64,000 nucleotides of DNA from Toxonevra muliebris (lineage: Eukaryota > Arthropoda > Insecta > Diptera > Pallopteridae): contig OY829326.1 in the NCBI GenBank assembly GCA_963691655.1, positions 110,953,388 to 111,017,387 of the forward strand, in the 5' to 3' direction. This document shows, piece by piece, positions 34,811 through 46,698 of the stretch. Numbering within the stretch: position 1 is the first letter of the stretch; the number at the start of each line of letters is the position of its first letter. A program made the position numbers and the translations under genes. A model generated the notes under the pieces. The model saw nothing but the letters and a program-made list of their open reading frames with translations. It was not told the origin of the DNA and did not search any database.

Positions 34811-35793
34811 AATACTGGAATCCCAGAATAAACCTTTGGCGCTAATCTAAATTGGTATAAAATTTTCGAAATTTTAGAATTAATTTCAAGGTTCTGAAAC
34901 CTCAGATAGCCTAACCTTTTTAAAACATTATCAAAAGTGGAAACATCATCAATCCATCTATCAATAAGAACCCCTCAGATAAACTAACCAAACACAATTT
35001 CATATTTTAAGTAATTAAGTTAGATAGCAGATCACCATTTAGCACCAGCTATTTAAAATAGCTAATCTGCCCTTTAAATTGTATCGGTTTATGTGTTTCA
35101 GATTCATTTTTGCTGTTTATTGTTTGTTTGCATTTTCTTCTAGTCACAATAAAAGTAAACCCCTTTGCCATTATTAATGTAGACTTTTTGAAGAAAAGAA
35201 AAAAAATTGTCGGCATTAGTCCATTTCAAGATCTATTGAATTCTCATTAATTTCAATCTAATCCTTTTTTACTTTTTATATAAAACATAAAAGAAATGCA
35301 AAAGATTGCTGTAGCTCTGGAAAAACGAGGATGAAGTATTGAGTTATGTGGACTTGAACTTAAAATATTTGGAAAAATTAAATGAGAAGACAACTTGTAA
35401 GAAAAAACAAAACTGAGGCTACATGAAGGTTACCGAAGAAGCAAAGCGAGAATATTCCTCAATCTTAAACAGAAATTATTGAACTTGCCTGTGAGTAGAC
35501 ATAGTAACCAAAAGTGTCATTTGAAGATGATGAATGTAATGTATAACAGGCTTAGTGAACGTATGTAGTCATCTGAACAACAGTGTATATAGAGACAAGG
35601 AAATCAGACGGTCGTTTAGGAATCCACCACGATTCCTCATCAGTGCCTTTGTCTAAAGGAGGCTAAGACATCAATGCAAGTGCTGTGTCAATATCCAGTG
35701 GTGGTAAGTAGAAGGTAGCCATCCTGGGATGCCAATATATTAGTGATGACGAGATGAAGGATTGCGTAGAATTCTTGGCAAGTGATGATTTTT
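34811..35793. other. Non-coding stretch with a repeat shared with 14.0 kb
   Basis: 35,600-35,655 (CAGACGGTCGTTTAGGAATC..ATTCCTCATCAGTG) resembles 14,010-14,070 (CAGACGATCGTTTCGGAGCC..ATTTCTCATCAGTG), so a dispersed repeat is present. Otherwise AT-rich with no gene. Confidence 0.45.
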
Positions 35794-37077
35794 TGATGAG
35801 TATGAATGTATAAACTCGTATTTTTTTTCGTAATTTGGACATTTATTGTGAAAAAGTGATTATAAATTTATTCCTTAAAGTATTGTCCATCGTTAGCCAC
35901 AACCTTTTCCCATCTTTCTGGTAGCATACGGATTCCGCGTCGAAAGAACTCCTCATCTTTTGAGGCTATCCACGAATCGACCCATTTTTTAAGTTCTTCG
36001 AAAGAACGGAAGTGCTGTTCAGCCAGGCCATGTGTCATCGATCGGAACAAGTGGTAATTAGAATGAGCAATGTCTGGAGAATACGGCGGGTGGGGTAGCA
36101 CTTCCCATTTCAGCGTTTCCAAGTATGTTTTTACTTGCCTTGCAACATGCGGCCGAGCATTGTCGTGCTGAAGAATAACTTCGTCGTGTCTACTCTCATA
36201 TTCTGGCCTCTTATCCTTTAATGCTCGGCTCAAACGCATCAATTGTAGTTGGTAGCGGTCGCCAGTGATCGTTTCTTTCGGTTTCAACAGCTCATAATAC
36301 ACGACACCTTTCATATTCCCCCAAATACACAGCATGAGCTTGGATCCATGGATGTTCGGCTTTGCCGTTGATGTTGATGCATGTCCGGGCGGTCCCCATG
36401 ATTTTTTACGCTTTGTGTTATCGCAACGTATCCACTTTTCATCGCCAGTCACAATACGATGCAGAAAACTCTTTCTTTTCTGTCGTTCAATCAGCAGTTC
36501 ATATGTGAAAAATCGTCGTTCGACGTCTCTCGGCTTCAATTCGTACGGCACCCGATTTCCTTACTTTTGAGTCATTCCTAATGCTTTTAATCATTTAGAA
36601 ATGGTTGATTGATCAGCTCCTAAAGATTCTGCAATTCTTGTTGCATTTGACATGAATCTTCTTCGAGTAATGCCTTCAATTCTTCATCTTCGAACTTTTT
36701 CGGGCCGCCTGAACGTTCCCTGTCTTCAACATCAAAATCACCACTTTTGAAACGAGCATACCACACCTGACACATTCTAACGTCTATAGCACAGTCAGGA
36801 TAAGCTTCAGTGAGTAAACGATGTGCTTCAATTGCGTTTTTCTTTAAATGGAAGAAGCAAATTAAAACTTCCCGCAAATGTTGTTTTGTTGGCACGAAAT
36901 TCGACATTTTCAGCTATAGTAAAACACTTTTGTAAAATGATGAAAATTATTTGACAGATCAATTCTTATAGTATTTTTGACGCTCTTTGAGATAGAATAG
37001 CTGTCAATGGCAAAAAAATGGCGCGTATGATAGATATGAAGTTAGTCACAATTACGAGTTAATACATTTATACTCTC
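35794..37077 (-). mobile_element. Full-length but dead mariner element
   Basis: Imperfect inverted ends: 35,794-35,820 (TTGATGAGTATGAATGTATA..) and the complement of 37,054-37,077 (TTGAGAGTATAAATGTATTA..). Length of about 1.28 kb is standard for mariner. The minus-strand transposase starts at 36,907 (MSNFVPTKQHLREVLICFF, N-terminal helix-turn-helix). It is broken near 36,620 by a frameshift and by in-frame TGA and TAA stops. The frame is restored at VPYELKPRDVERRFF and runs to DGQYFKE at 35,868. Catalytic region: GDEKW (first Asp), LQHDNARPH (second Asp), then PPYSPDIAHSNYHLF. The third Asp expected 34 residues after the second is Asn (codon 36,057-36,059). The element is doubly inactivated. 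Family identity is certain; the subfamily is not assigned. Confidence 0.95.
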
Positions 37078-39821
37078 AATATTATCTATTTATGCATTAT
37101 ATTCAGTTTCTTATTACTATATACTATTTTCAGTTCCTTTTTGATCATACATTATTATTATCTTGTGAGTCTCTTAGGGCTTTTCTGCAGGATAGATCTA
37201 ATGGTGCGTATGTCTAATCTATTCAATATTATTATATTTTACATATTATAACATTATATATTCATATATAAATTTGGGGAACCGAGTTCAGTTCCTGGCA
37301 AGAGTATGGTTTCTTATCTATCTTTCTTCCTTTCTTTCTTTCTTTCATAATTAACAAATAATAGTAAAAATAATATATCTGTTCTGTTTCTTCCTGTCCC
37401 TTTTGGGCTTTAATATACTCATGTTTGCACATAAAAATAGCACGTGAACAATTACAATCTTAATTTTTATTGTACTGAAATGCTCATTCATTATGCTTTA
37501 TAATTTTTGGAAAGACTTAGCAATCCCATTTTCTTCAGAAAAACACTACCAGTGTTTACTACAGTAAATGTAGTGATGAAATTTTCTCCTCAAATTCTAT
37601 GAGAAAACTCTAAAAATTCATATTTTTAGTATAAGGAATACAAAATTTCATTAATATTATTGAAAAAAACTAGTATATCGAAATTTTGTGTGCATTTTAG
37701 TTGCAGTTCGTGACATTCACAAGAATTCAACACAAGTTAGAATAAATTTTCTGAAGAAGTGAATAATTTAAAACTGAATAAAATTATAATCTGTATATAG
37801 ATAGCATTGCTTTTTCAATATATGATTGCACACACAACAACAACACCAGAAACAGTAATAACAAAAACAACAGAAATTTCCAACAGTTTTAAAATTTATG
37901 TACATATCGAATGAAGTTTTATTTGACTTCGATGAAAATGTAAAAATTTTTTCACATTCTGTATATTAAGTTTTCCACAGCATCGTACTGTTTTTACCAC
38001 TTTCTCTTTCTCTCCTTTTGTGTTGTTGAGTGCAAATAGAGATCTCATTGAAATAAATTTGTGTCATATCACTTTTTGTTATTGTTGATGTTTTTGCATG
38101 CATGCATACATGTTATTGTATTTTGTTATGTTGCTGCTTTGCTGTTTCACCTTTCTCATCTTACCATCCTACTGTTTGCTCATCCCTCAAGGGTTCATTT
38201 GAGAATATTTTCAGTTCTCTATGGTATAAACTTTATAACGAAAAATTCAAACACAATAAATAAAGGGTGGAAAGTCTAATGAATCAAAGTTGCACAGAGA
38301 ACATTTTTTTTCGACTACAGCAACAAATTTTAATTATTTATCAAGCCTAATAACATTAACAAATTTTCATATTTTCCTATCTCAAAAATATAAACCAAAG
38401 AACATGATATACGTAAGTCGTATGAATAAAATTTTATTTTCATTCGTTTTATTATAATGGATCTTTGATCTATTACACTTTCTACCATACAAATTTTGTG
38501 TAGAAGCTTAACGCTTGATTTCGAATTCTGCTTCATCTCACTTTCACACTCCCTTTTTGATTATTTGATTTTTAGCATGGGTGTGAAATATCACAGGTGA
38601 AGTGCTTGAAACTAAACAATTCAATAGCAAAAACAGGAGCAAAGATAACTATAGAAGAGCAACATTGTTGCTTTTTAGATTTTATCGATTGTGCTGGCAT
38701 CACACATTCTGAAATAATCGATTTCACGCATTCATTTTTTGTGTATTTGTAGTTGGAAAATTGTTATTTTTAATTTTTTAACGATGGCTTTAAAACAGCT
38801 TTAACTTTGACAGATTACCAGCATAAAAACAAATAATTTTTCCAAAATAATTTGAATAATTTAAATTCATATGCTTTAAAGGAAATAAAATTAAAGTGTT
38901 TTTTATTTGCTCGAGTTTCCTTGGTCTTTGATTTTGTGAAACATTTAAAGAAAACTGTAGTTTTCCTTTCCCCGTTTCGGGTTTTTTTTTTGTTTTTGAA
39001 TATTATAAAATATAACAAAAAACAAATGAACATATAAACAAATTATGAAATGTATACAAGTTAACAACAAACTTACATATATTTTGCACTAATATATTTA
39101 TTGGCAATCGGTTTTGCTGGTAATGGTTGCTGCGTACAAATTGGTCTAATATCTATTCGACAAATATGCAAAGTGTTGTGATTAAACGGTTGGATTAGGT
39201 GTAGTCTGCAAGGGTTCAAGGTTGATGGAATTTTTGATAATGGTTATATACATAAATATCTAAAATCGTACAAGACGCAAAACTCTAGGTAAATTTAAAA
39301 ATGTGCGATTATGCGAATGAGTTATGTATTATACTTTCAGTAAAAACACTGCTGATATGAGATTTGTTTCCTGTCTAAACTTGCAACACACATTTTGAGA
39401 TTAATGGTTTATTTTAGCAATACACTCTGCAAATTAAACTTCATATTTATTGAAAAATGCAAAGCTAGTGCAAAATCTTAATACTAACTAAATTTCATTG
39501 CCATCAAAAAGGTAGTTTTTAAAGAGCTCTGCTCGTTTACGTGATATACTTTCATATACTTAAGTAGAAGCTATTCATTAATTTCTCTACCATTACATTT
39601 TAAGAACTAGGATCGAAAATTCAAATAAATAAATACTATAACATTGAACTAGAGTTAAATTAAAATGCTTAATGCCAATGATATGAAGCTTCCATTAACA
39701 ACTTTTTATGTCTCGTCACTTCTTTATCTGCTCTTCAATATCCCAATTTTCCCAGCTTCCCTACTCCCAACTATCCCATCAGTTCCCTTTATCTTTTTTT
39801 ATCTTTCCATATTTAACCCAC
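37078..39821. other. AT-rich non-coding stretch
   Basis: No gene supported. A (CTTT)n run lies near 37,321-37,348. Short frames lack domains. A pyrimidine-rich lead-in starts near 39,720. Confidence 0.6.
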
Positions 39822-41210
39822 CCTCTCCTCTTCCTCTCCTCTTCTTCTCCTCTTCCTCTCCTCTTCCTCTCCTCTTCCTCTCCTCTTCCTCTCCTCTTCC
39901 TCTCCTCTTCCTCTCCTCTTCCTCTCCTCTTCCTCTCCTCTTCCTCTCCTCTTCCTCTCCTCTTCCTCTCCTCTTCCTCTCTTCTTCCTCTCCTCTTCCT
40001 CTCCTCTTCCTCTCCTCTTCCTCTCCTCTTCCTCTCCTCTTCCTCTCCTCTTCCTCTCCTCTTCCTCTCCTCTTCCTCTACACTTCCTCTCCTCTTCCTC
40101 TCCTCTTCCTCTCCTCTTCCTCTCCTCTTCCTTTCCTCTTCCTCTCCTCTTCCTCTCCTCTTCCTCTCCTCTTCCTCTCCTCTTCCTCTCCTCTTCCTCT
40201 CCTCTTCCTCTCCTCTTCCTCTCCTCTTCCTCTCCTCTTCCTCTCCTCTTCCTCTCCTCTTCCTCTCCTCTTCCTCTCCTCTTCCTCTCCTCTTCCTCTC
40301 CTCTTCCTCTCCTCTTCCTCTCTTCTTCCTCTCCTCTTCCTCTCCTCTTCCTCTCCTCTTCCTCTCCTCTTCCTCTCCTCTTCCTCTCCTCTTCCTCTCC
40401 TCTTCCTCTACCCTTCCTCTCCTCTTCCTCTCCTCTTCCTCTCCTCTTCCTCTCCTCTTCCTCTCCTCTTCCTTTCCTCTTCCTCTCCTCTTCCTCTCCT
40501 CTTCCTCTCCTCTTCCTCTCCTCTTCCTCTCCTCTTCCTCTCCTCTTCCTCTCCTCTTCCTCTCCTCTTCCTCTCCTCTTCCTCTCCTCTTCCTCTCCTT
40601 TTCCTCTCCTCTTCCTCTCCTCTTCCTCTCCTCTTCCTCTCCTCTTCCTCTCCTCTTCCTCTCCTCTTCCTCTCCTCTTCCTCTCTTCTTCCTCTCCTCT
40701 TCCTCTCCTCTTCCTCTCCTCTTCCTCTCCTCTTCCTCTCCTCTTCCTCTCCTCTTCCTCTCCTCTTCCTCTCCTCTTCCTTTCCTCTTCCTCTCCTCTT
40801 CCTCTCCTCTTCCTCTACACTTCCTCTCCTCTTCCTCTCCTCTTTCTCTCCTCTTCCTCTACACTTCCTCTCCTCTTCCTCTCCTCTTCCTCTCCTCTTC
40901 CTCTCCTCTTCCTCTCCTCTTCCTCTCCTCTTCCTCTCCTCTTCCTCTCCTCTTCCTCTCCTCTTCCTCTCCTCTTCCTCTCCTCTTCCTCTCCTCTTCC
41001 TCTCCTCTTCCTCTCCTCTTCCTCTCCTCTTCCTCTCCTCTTCCTCTCCTCTTCCTCTCCTCTTCCTCTCCTCTTCCTCTCCTCTTCCTCTCCTCTTCCT
41101 CTCCTCTTCCCCTCCTCTTCCTCTCCTCTTCCTCTCCTCTTCCTCTTCTCTTCCTCTCCTCTTCCTCTCCTCTTCCTATACACTTCCTCTCCTCTTCCTC
41201 TCCTCTTCTC
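39822..41210. repeat. 11-bp pyrimidine minisatellite, about 126 copies
   Basis: Unit CTCCTCTTCCT, nearly perfect for about 1.39 kb and almost purely C/T on the plus strand. Variant units include CTACACTTCCT (about 40,079; 40,815; 40,859; 41,178), CTACCCTTCCT, CTTCTTCTTCC and single T substitutions. Because 11 is not a multiple of 3, each frame cycles through the same 33-base, 11-residue repeat (PLPLLFLSSSS on plus; RKRRGRGEEEE on minus). The long open frames (39665-41311, 39708-41351, 40815-41294) are therefore artefacts of the repeat, not genes. Confidence 0.97.
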
Positions 41211-43329
41211 TTTCACCCAATTTTTCATCCGGTTTCCATTTCTTTCTCTCTTTCTTTGTATATCTATCCCTTTTTCACTCTTTTTCCCTTTCATTCACAA
41301 TTGACTCTTAGCAAATTAAGAACTGCTGCCTTAATGCTCTACAGTCTTTAGCTAAAACCAATGAATATAAATTGTGAGGGGTCAATACACCATTAAGATT
41401 TATTCCCTGAATCTCATTCACTGATATTTGACATTTTGACAAATTTTCCTGTTCAAAATATAAATGTTATGATTAAAGATTAAAGAAAATCCCTTAAACT
41501 ATATGTGGTTGCACAACCGAAAGCAGAAAATTCCTAAAACTACAAGTCATGTGTTATAAATAATTTTTGTCTGATCATCAAATTTACACAAAACAAATTT
41601 CAAAATGTATATGTAGGCAAAACAGAAAAAAAAAAAAACTTGTTCGGGCCATAGCTTATTGAGTGCATACTTATTTATGCTCCTTGTATATAAGACGATA
41701 ATCCTTGAACGCGTTCTAACAAAAAACAAAGAAAAAAAGACACACCAATTGGTATGCGATATAAATAAATCAATTCTAGCAACAAATATAACGTGGAATC
41801 ATTTCAGTCATTTTGATTTTTGGCTTTAACCCAAAATATTGGCAGCAAAAACGTCGAACAGAAATCAAAAGAAAAGTACAACAAATACAAAAACCAAATA
41901 TTTATGCCTTATTGCATCGTAAATTTTCATAAAAGCAAATCAGCTGGCGGCAAAATTTGCACACTTCATGCTTAAATAAACCAGCAAGAGCAAAAACGAA
42001 ACAACAACAAAAATAATATTTTACTGTTTACATATGCATACCATAAATGAACATTCAAACACACATACATACATACATTCATGGAAATGAATGTGTATAA
42101 ATATGAGTATGTGTGTGTGTGTATATGTTTGCCAACCGAAAACTTTTTGCAAACCAAATTGCAATCGATTGTGGCACAACGACCGACATTCATACTCTTT
42201 ACTGCCACTCAGATACATACACACACAAACCTCTCATTTTGTGGTTGTATTGGTGCTGGTGTTGTTGGTACATTAAGATACTTACATAATATATGAAATT
42301 GCGAACCAATGACCGAGACAAAGGTTAGCAAACGTATAAGGCTCAAATTGTGCAAATATGATGACCTCCTCATCCTTTACACTTGGCAATGTTGTATTTT
42401 TGAAATTGGATGCTGCTGATGACAAAATTCTTCTTCATTTTATCACTCGTCAGCACCGATCGTAAAGTGCTAGCGTAGTGAATGTTGTTGTTGTTATTTT
42501 TATTTTTATTTTTTTGGCTTCTTTCTTTTTTGAGCTGATGAACGGAGCTGCTTGATGTTTTGCTGTCGGTTCCCTCCTGTTTTCGTGCTGATAAGCTGAG
42601 TAGCTAGCTACTCTCACTCATAAGCTAGCGGTCAGCATAATATCAAACCAATCAGTATCATTTTGTTAGTATTGCGGTATGCCATACCAACTCGTATTTT
42701 GGTCTTTCAATGATTTTTAAGTGCCAAACTTTTTACCACTTCTGTCCCATGAATGACTTGCAATTTGTTTGCAATTGTTAACTGCTGGTCTGATGTTTTT
42801 TTCCTTTTTTTTTGGAAAAGTGTACATGCATTACATGGAGATGTATGGATATTCAATGTAATTTTAAGTAAAATTCAGTCCTGCCACATGGTTTCTGAAA
42901 ACAAAGAAAGAAAAACAGAAAATGTAATTAAGCATAGTTTTGGCAGTTAAAGCTTAACTATACATATATTAAATTTTGCTTGTTATTTTGAAATATGTAT
43001 TAAGAAATAAAAATTTACTAAAATATCTTTAATATTTTAAGTTCTTTGTGTTTTGTGGATAATTATAAATTAAAAGTTTGTTAAAATCTTGAACTCAATG
43101 TTATTTTTGTGTTTTTAGTTTAGTTTATTTGATAACCATTGCACAATTAAGACTTTTGTCTTTTATAGTGCTTAACAAAGAGTAACACTATAATAATAAT
43201 AATAATATATAGATCTTAAAACTAAGTACACTATATTTCACTTAAAAATTAAGACAGGAAGAAAAGAGATTAAGTAGAATGGATAAAAAAGGAAAGAAAT
43301 AAAGACAGAAATAGGATTAGGAGACTTGT
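41211..43329. other. Non-coding stretch
   Basis: No supported gene. CATA/TATG and (GT)n microsatellites lie at about 42,060-42,125. The overlapping frames at 41.97-42.30 kb run through these and are chance. Confidence 0.6.
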
Positions 43330-44624
43330 TTATGTAGTATAAAAATTTTGTACTGCCAACTTGAAGCGTCGTAAATTTGGTTCCGACTTTAATTCATTCG
43401 GTAAAGAGTTCCATAATTTAACGGCTCTAACGAAAAACATTTTTGATGAAGTGGCAAAGTTTGCAAGTGGAACTATTAGGTTGCAAGTACGACTTGATTG
43501 TGCAAAGACCAGTTTTGAAAAAATATAGTTTGGACAATGAGTATTAAGTAATTTGTGCAAAAATAGCACGGAACGGCAATCAAAGTATTTAGATATACTG
43601 CAATCAAGTATTTTTATGGATAGTTCAGAGATGTGGTCAAACTTTCTTTTCAAGTATACATATTTAGCTAGCTTCTCTAGTAAGTTAGATCTCAAACTCT
43701 CTTTCCGACTTCCTGACCATTGCAGCGTCTTTCAGGCGGAAGTAATGGCTATCTATCAAGCGTCCAATTGGCTTATTCGCAACGATTCATTCAATAAGAA
43801 TATCTGCATCTACACGGACAGCCAAGCAGTAATCAAGTCCCTTGCCGGTGTTTTCACTACATCAAAGCTTGTTTTCGACTGCCGATCTTCACTCAACTTT
43901 TTGTCGAGTCACTCGCAGGTCGACCTATATTGGGTGCATGGGTGCATTAACTGTAATGCCGACGAGTTACAAAACAGGGCTCGCAGCTTACAGATATATC
44001 ATCTTCCTGCACCATTGGTGACCCTCTTACGTCTATTAAATTAGCCATTAAGCAAAACTACCTTGCGGAAGCAAAAAGATTCTGGGTAGCGGAGCATACC
44101 TGTGGTATTACCAGGCTAACATGGACCACTGTGGACAATAGACGAACTAGACAGCTACTCAACCTTAGCAGAAACTCCATCAGCATTACGACTTCGGTGC
44201 TCACGGGACACTGCATAATGGGGAGACATGCTGCACGACTAGGACCGCCATTCAATGACTTCTGTCGGGGCTGCGGCTCTGAGGAGGAGGAAGAAACAGT
44301 CCTCCATTTCATGTGCGAATGCCCATCCCTGGCCAGGAGGAGACTAAAACTCCTGGGTTCACCTTTCTTTACTAGTCTGTCCGAGCTGTCATCCGTAAAT
44401 ATTAAGGACATAGCCAGATTCATTATGGAATCCTCATGGTTCTCCGATCCGTAAAGGGGGGAGTCGCGCCGTACTGTGGTATCACAATGAGCCTAAATGT
44501 GCTTAAGTGTGCTTTCAAGCAGAAGGCTGCCACTCCAACATAACCTAACCATACATATTTAGCTGCATTATTAACTAGTACATAGGTGCAACTGGCGCAA
44601 TGATACACTATCTGGGTTACCATA
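43330..44624 (-). pseudogene. C-terminal part of an older LINE, split by a later LINE insertion
   Basis: Minus strand. The part at 43,330-43,669 encodes KYVYLKRKFDHISEL, then FDCRSVLFLHKLLN and the typical non-LTR C-terminus FFVRAVKLWNSLPNEL..LRRFKLAVQNFYTT. Joining 44,551 and beyond to this (removing 43,670-44,550 and one duplication copy) keeps the frame open: VTQIVYHCASCTYVLVNN followed by AAKYVYLKRK. Both sides thus belong to one older element. The family looks CR1/Jockey-like from its ending (..R..KLWNSLP..L). Only about 150 residues remain. Confidence 0.75.
43670..44550 (+). mobile_element. 5'-truncated LINE copy with CCTAA tail and 14-bp target duplication (copy 2)
   Basis: Exact 14-base duplications ATACATATTTAGCT at 43,656-43,669 and 44,551-44,564. 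The insert starts inside the RNase H domain: FRLPDHCSVFQAEVMAI (Glu), CIYTDSQAVIKSL (Asp), VDLYWVHGCINCNADELQN (His region; canonical GNExAD-like motif altered). A frame change near 44,035-44,045 is followed by KQNYLAEAKRFWVAEH and the C-terminal part at 44131-44454 with zinc-knuckle-like CRGCG..VLHFMCECP. The untranslated end reads CCACTCCAACATAACCTAACC and then the duplication, without poly(A). Nearly identical to the copy at 20.5 kb, so the family was active fairly recently. Confidence 0.92.
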
Positions 44625-46490
44625 TACTAATTCTAATATGATATTATTGGTACTAACAATGTTTTAACTTTAATTTAATATCTTGAGGGATAAAAGCCGC
44701 GGTTTTCCAAAGCTGCCTCAGTACATTGTACATCTTAGCGATGTAGAAACCTTTTGCTTCTCAGACACTGTTACAAATTGTGACTATTATTTCGGATCAC
44801 AAGTAAAAATTATAGCGATTAAAATCACAAATTAACTTATTTCAAACTGGTTTAACAATGTTTCGGGATATTGAAATCAAAATTATGTCTAGCTACTTCT
44901 AAATTATAGACAAAAAGAATAATCTTGCTGATTCTAAAAACTGTAGCTTTATTGCTTCTTGAGGTGTGACACTTCCCACAATTTCTGCCCGCTGTTTTTT
45001 GTCATGATAGGAAGTTTTGTTTTTTATAATTGTACCGAATTCACGGCTATCGGTTTGTTTGATTTTGTGATATTAGATCAGCCAGCTGAGAAAAAGATGT
45101 TTCGCTTTTTAAATTACCCAAAATTCATTTAACCATTTTTGTACCGAATAATTGCTCAAAATTGAATTAGAATTTTAATAAAAGAAAAAAATTACATAAA
45201 AATATGACCTTAGTTTTATGGGTTACCGGCGATGCATATAATTTGAAAAATTTTGTCTGAGTAGCTTTTCCGCAAATGAAAATTTGCCTATTAGAATATC
45301 TCAGTTTAAGGATGTAGTCTGGTATTCGAGTTTCAAGAAATCGATCGATACAATACTTATATTGAAAGTATACTGTTTTATACTAAAGTTTAAAATATTA
45401 TCGAAGTATATAGTAGAGAGAGCCTGTTGGTTAAACTCTATGTGTTGTTAAAACTTTCAAAGCTTTTTTCTCTAAACAACTTTTTTTTGAGCGGCCCAGG
45501 GGTTTGAAGAAATTCCATCTAACCGATTGGGCTGAAATTTTAATACGTTGTTCTACACGTCAATGGCTATCGCAGATTGTAGAATTGTTTATTTTTAATT
45601 ATTATTTCCTATCTTTTATCCCGATTTTCAACAATTTTTTTAAACATTTTTTTTAGAAGCCATTTTGTTATTTTTCAACAAAAAAAAAAATTTTAAATCT
45701 ACTACCTGCCAGAATGGCAAGCTTACAAAACGATATTCTATTTAAATTTTTTGCCGCAGATAACTTCAAGTGCCGCAATCACCTTGGCCAGCCTCACACC
45801 TTTTTTTTAGGCGTCCACTTTAGGCATAAAAAATACTAAAATAATATAGTAAACTAAAATCCAAAACTTTTTTTTTAACAGTTAAAGATGCCAATAATAG
45901 CATATAAAAAAATTTAAATGATTGTATTTTATTTTGATAAAAAAAAATTCTCGAAAAAACCTTGAAAATTAGGCCGGAACACCAGACTACATTAAACTAT
46001 AAAATAATCATGCCAAAGAATATTGTTACTCCAGTAAATCTCATAAAAAACTTTTTATGATGTACAAATCGAGATAATATAAGAACTACATTATAGACGC
46101 CAGTTATTCTATGAATAGTCAAAGTATACAGAAAGAAAATTATACAATTTTCACAGTAACGTACGACAATGCCCATGTAGTTAAGGTAACATATATATAT
46201 ATATATAATACAAAAAAGCAGCAATGCTCAAAAATGTAAGAGTTGTTCAGTCATAGATATAAATCTGGTAGTACCTCTAGTAATAATAACAAAAATTACA
46301 AAGGGAAATACTCACTGTTCTTAGACATCTGCTATGCTACAACTTTGCCGCCAAAGTTTATCTTTTTTCTTTTATGATACAACAGCTCATGGATGGCGTA
46401 GACTGACCGTTTTTGCATTCATTCATATTGTGTGAATTATATTTGTACATAAATTAAAGGGTGCAGTTTTACGTCGAGACTGGGAATTTA
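44625..46490. other. Non-coding stretch
   Basis: No supported gene. 44,870-45,100 resembles 21,230-21,370 and 23,190-23,250 (shared wording CTCCTTGAGGTGTGCCATTC/CTTCTTGAGGTGTGACACTT and GATCAGCCAGCTGAGAAAAA), so it is an old dispersed repeat. (TA)n at about 46,191-46,207. Confidence 0.5.
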
Positions 46491-46532
46491 CATAATGAGT
46501 TTTGCCATAGCCATTTTAATTTTTGACCCTGT

Positions 46533-46598
46533 CGAGTATCGAATCCGGGCACCCTGTCTAGCAGGTCAACACACTAAGGACTACGGTACGGTGATCAT
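46533..46598 (-). repeat. tRNA-like SINE head or tRNA pseudogene
   Basis: The minus strand reads TAGTCCTTAGTGTGTTGACC, an anticodon-arm-like CCTG-CTAGA-CAGG hairpin, and a good B box GGATTCGATAC. No matching acceptor stem. Probably a SINE head. Confidence 0.45.
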
Positions 46599-46698
46599 TA
46601 AAACTGTTTTTATTAATTATTCAACAACAAAATTTTTCACTCTATATATGTACATTTTACTTGCATATCACAATGGCAATGTATATGGGGTAAGGGGA

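Noticed and set aside
39665..41351. 548- and 547-codon open frames (and a 159-codon minus frame)
   Set aside because: They are translations of the 11-bp minisatellite; every frame is open because the unit lacks stops.
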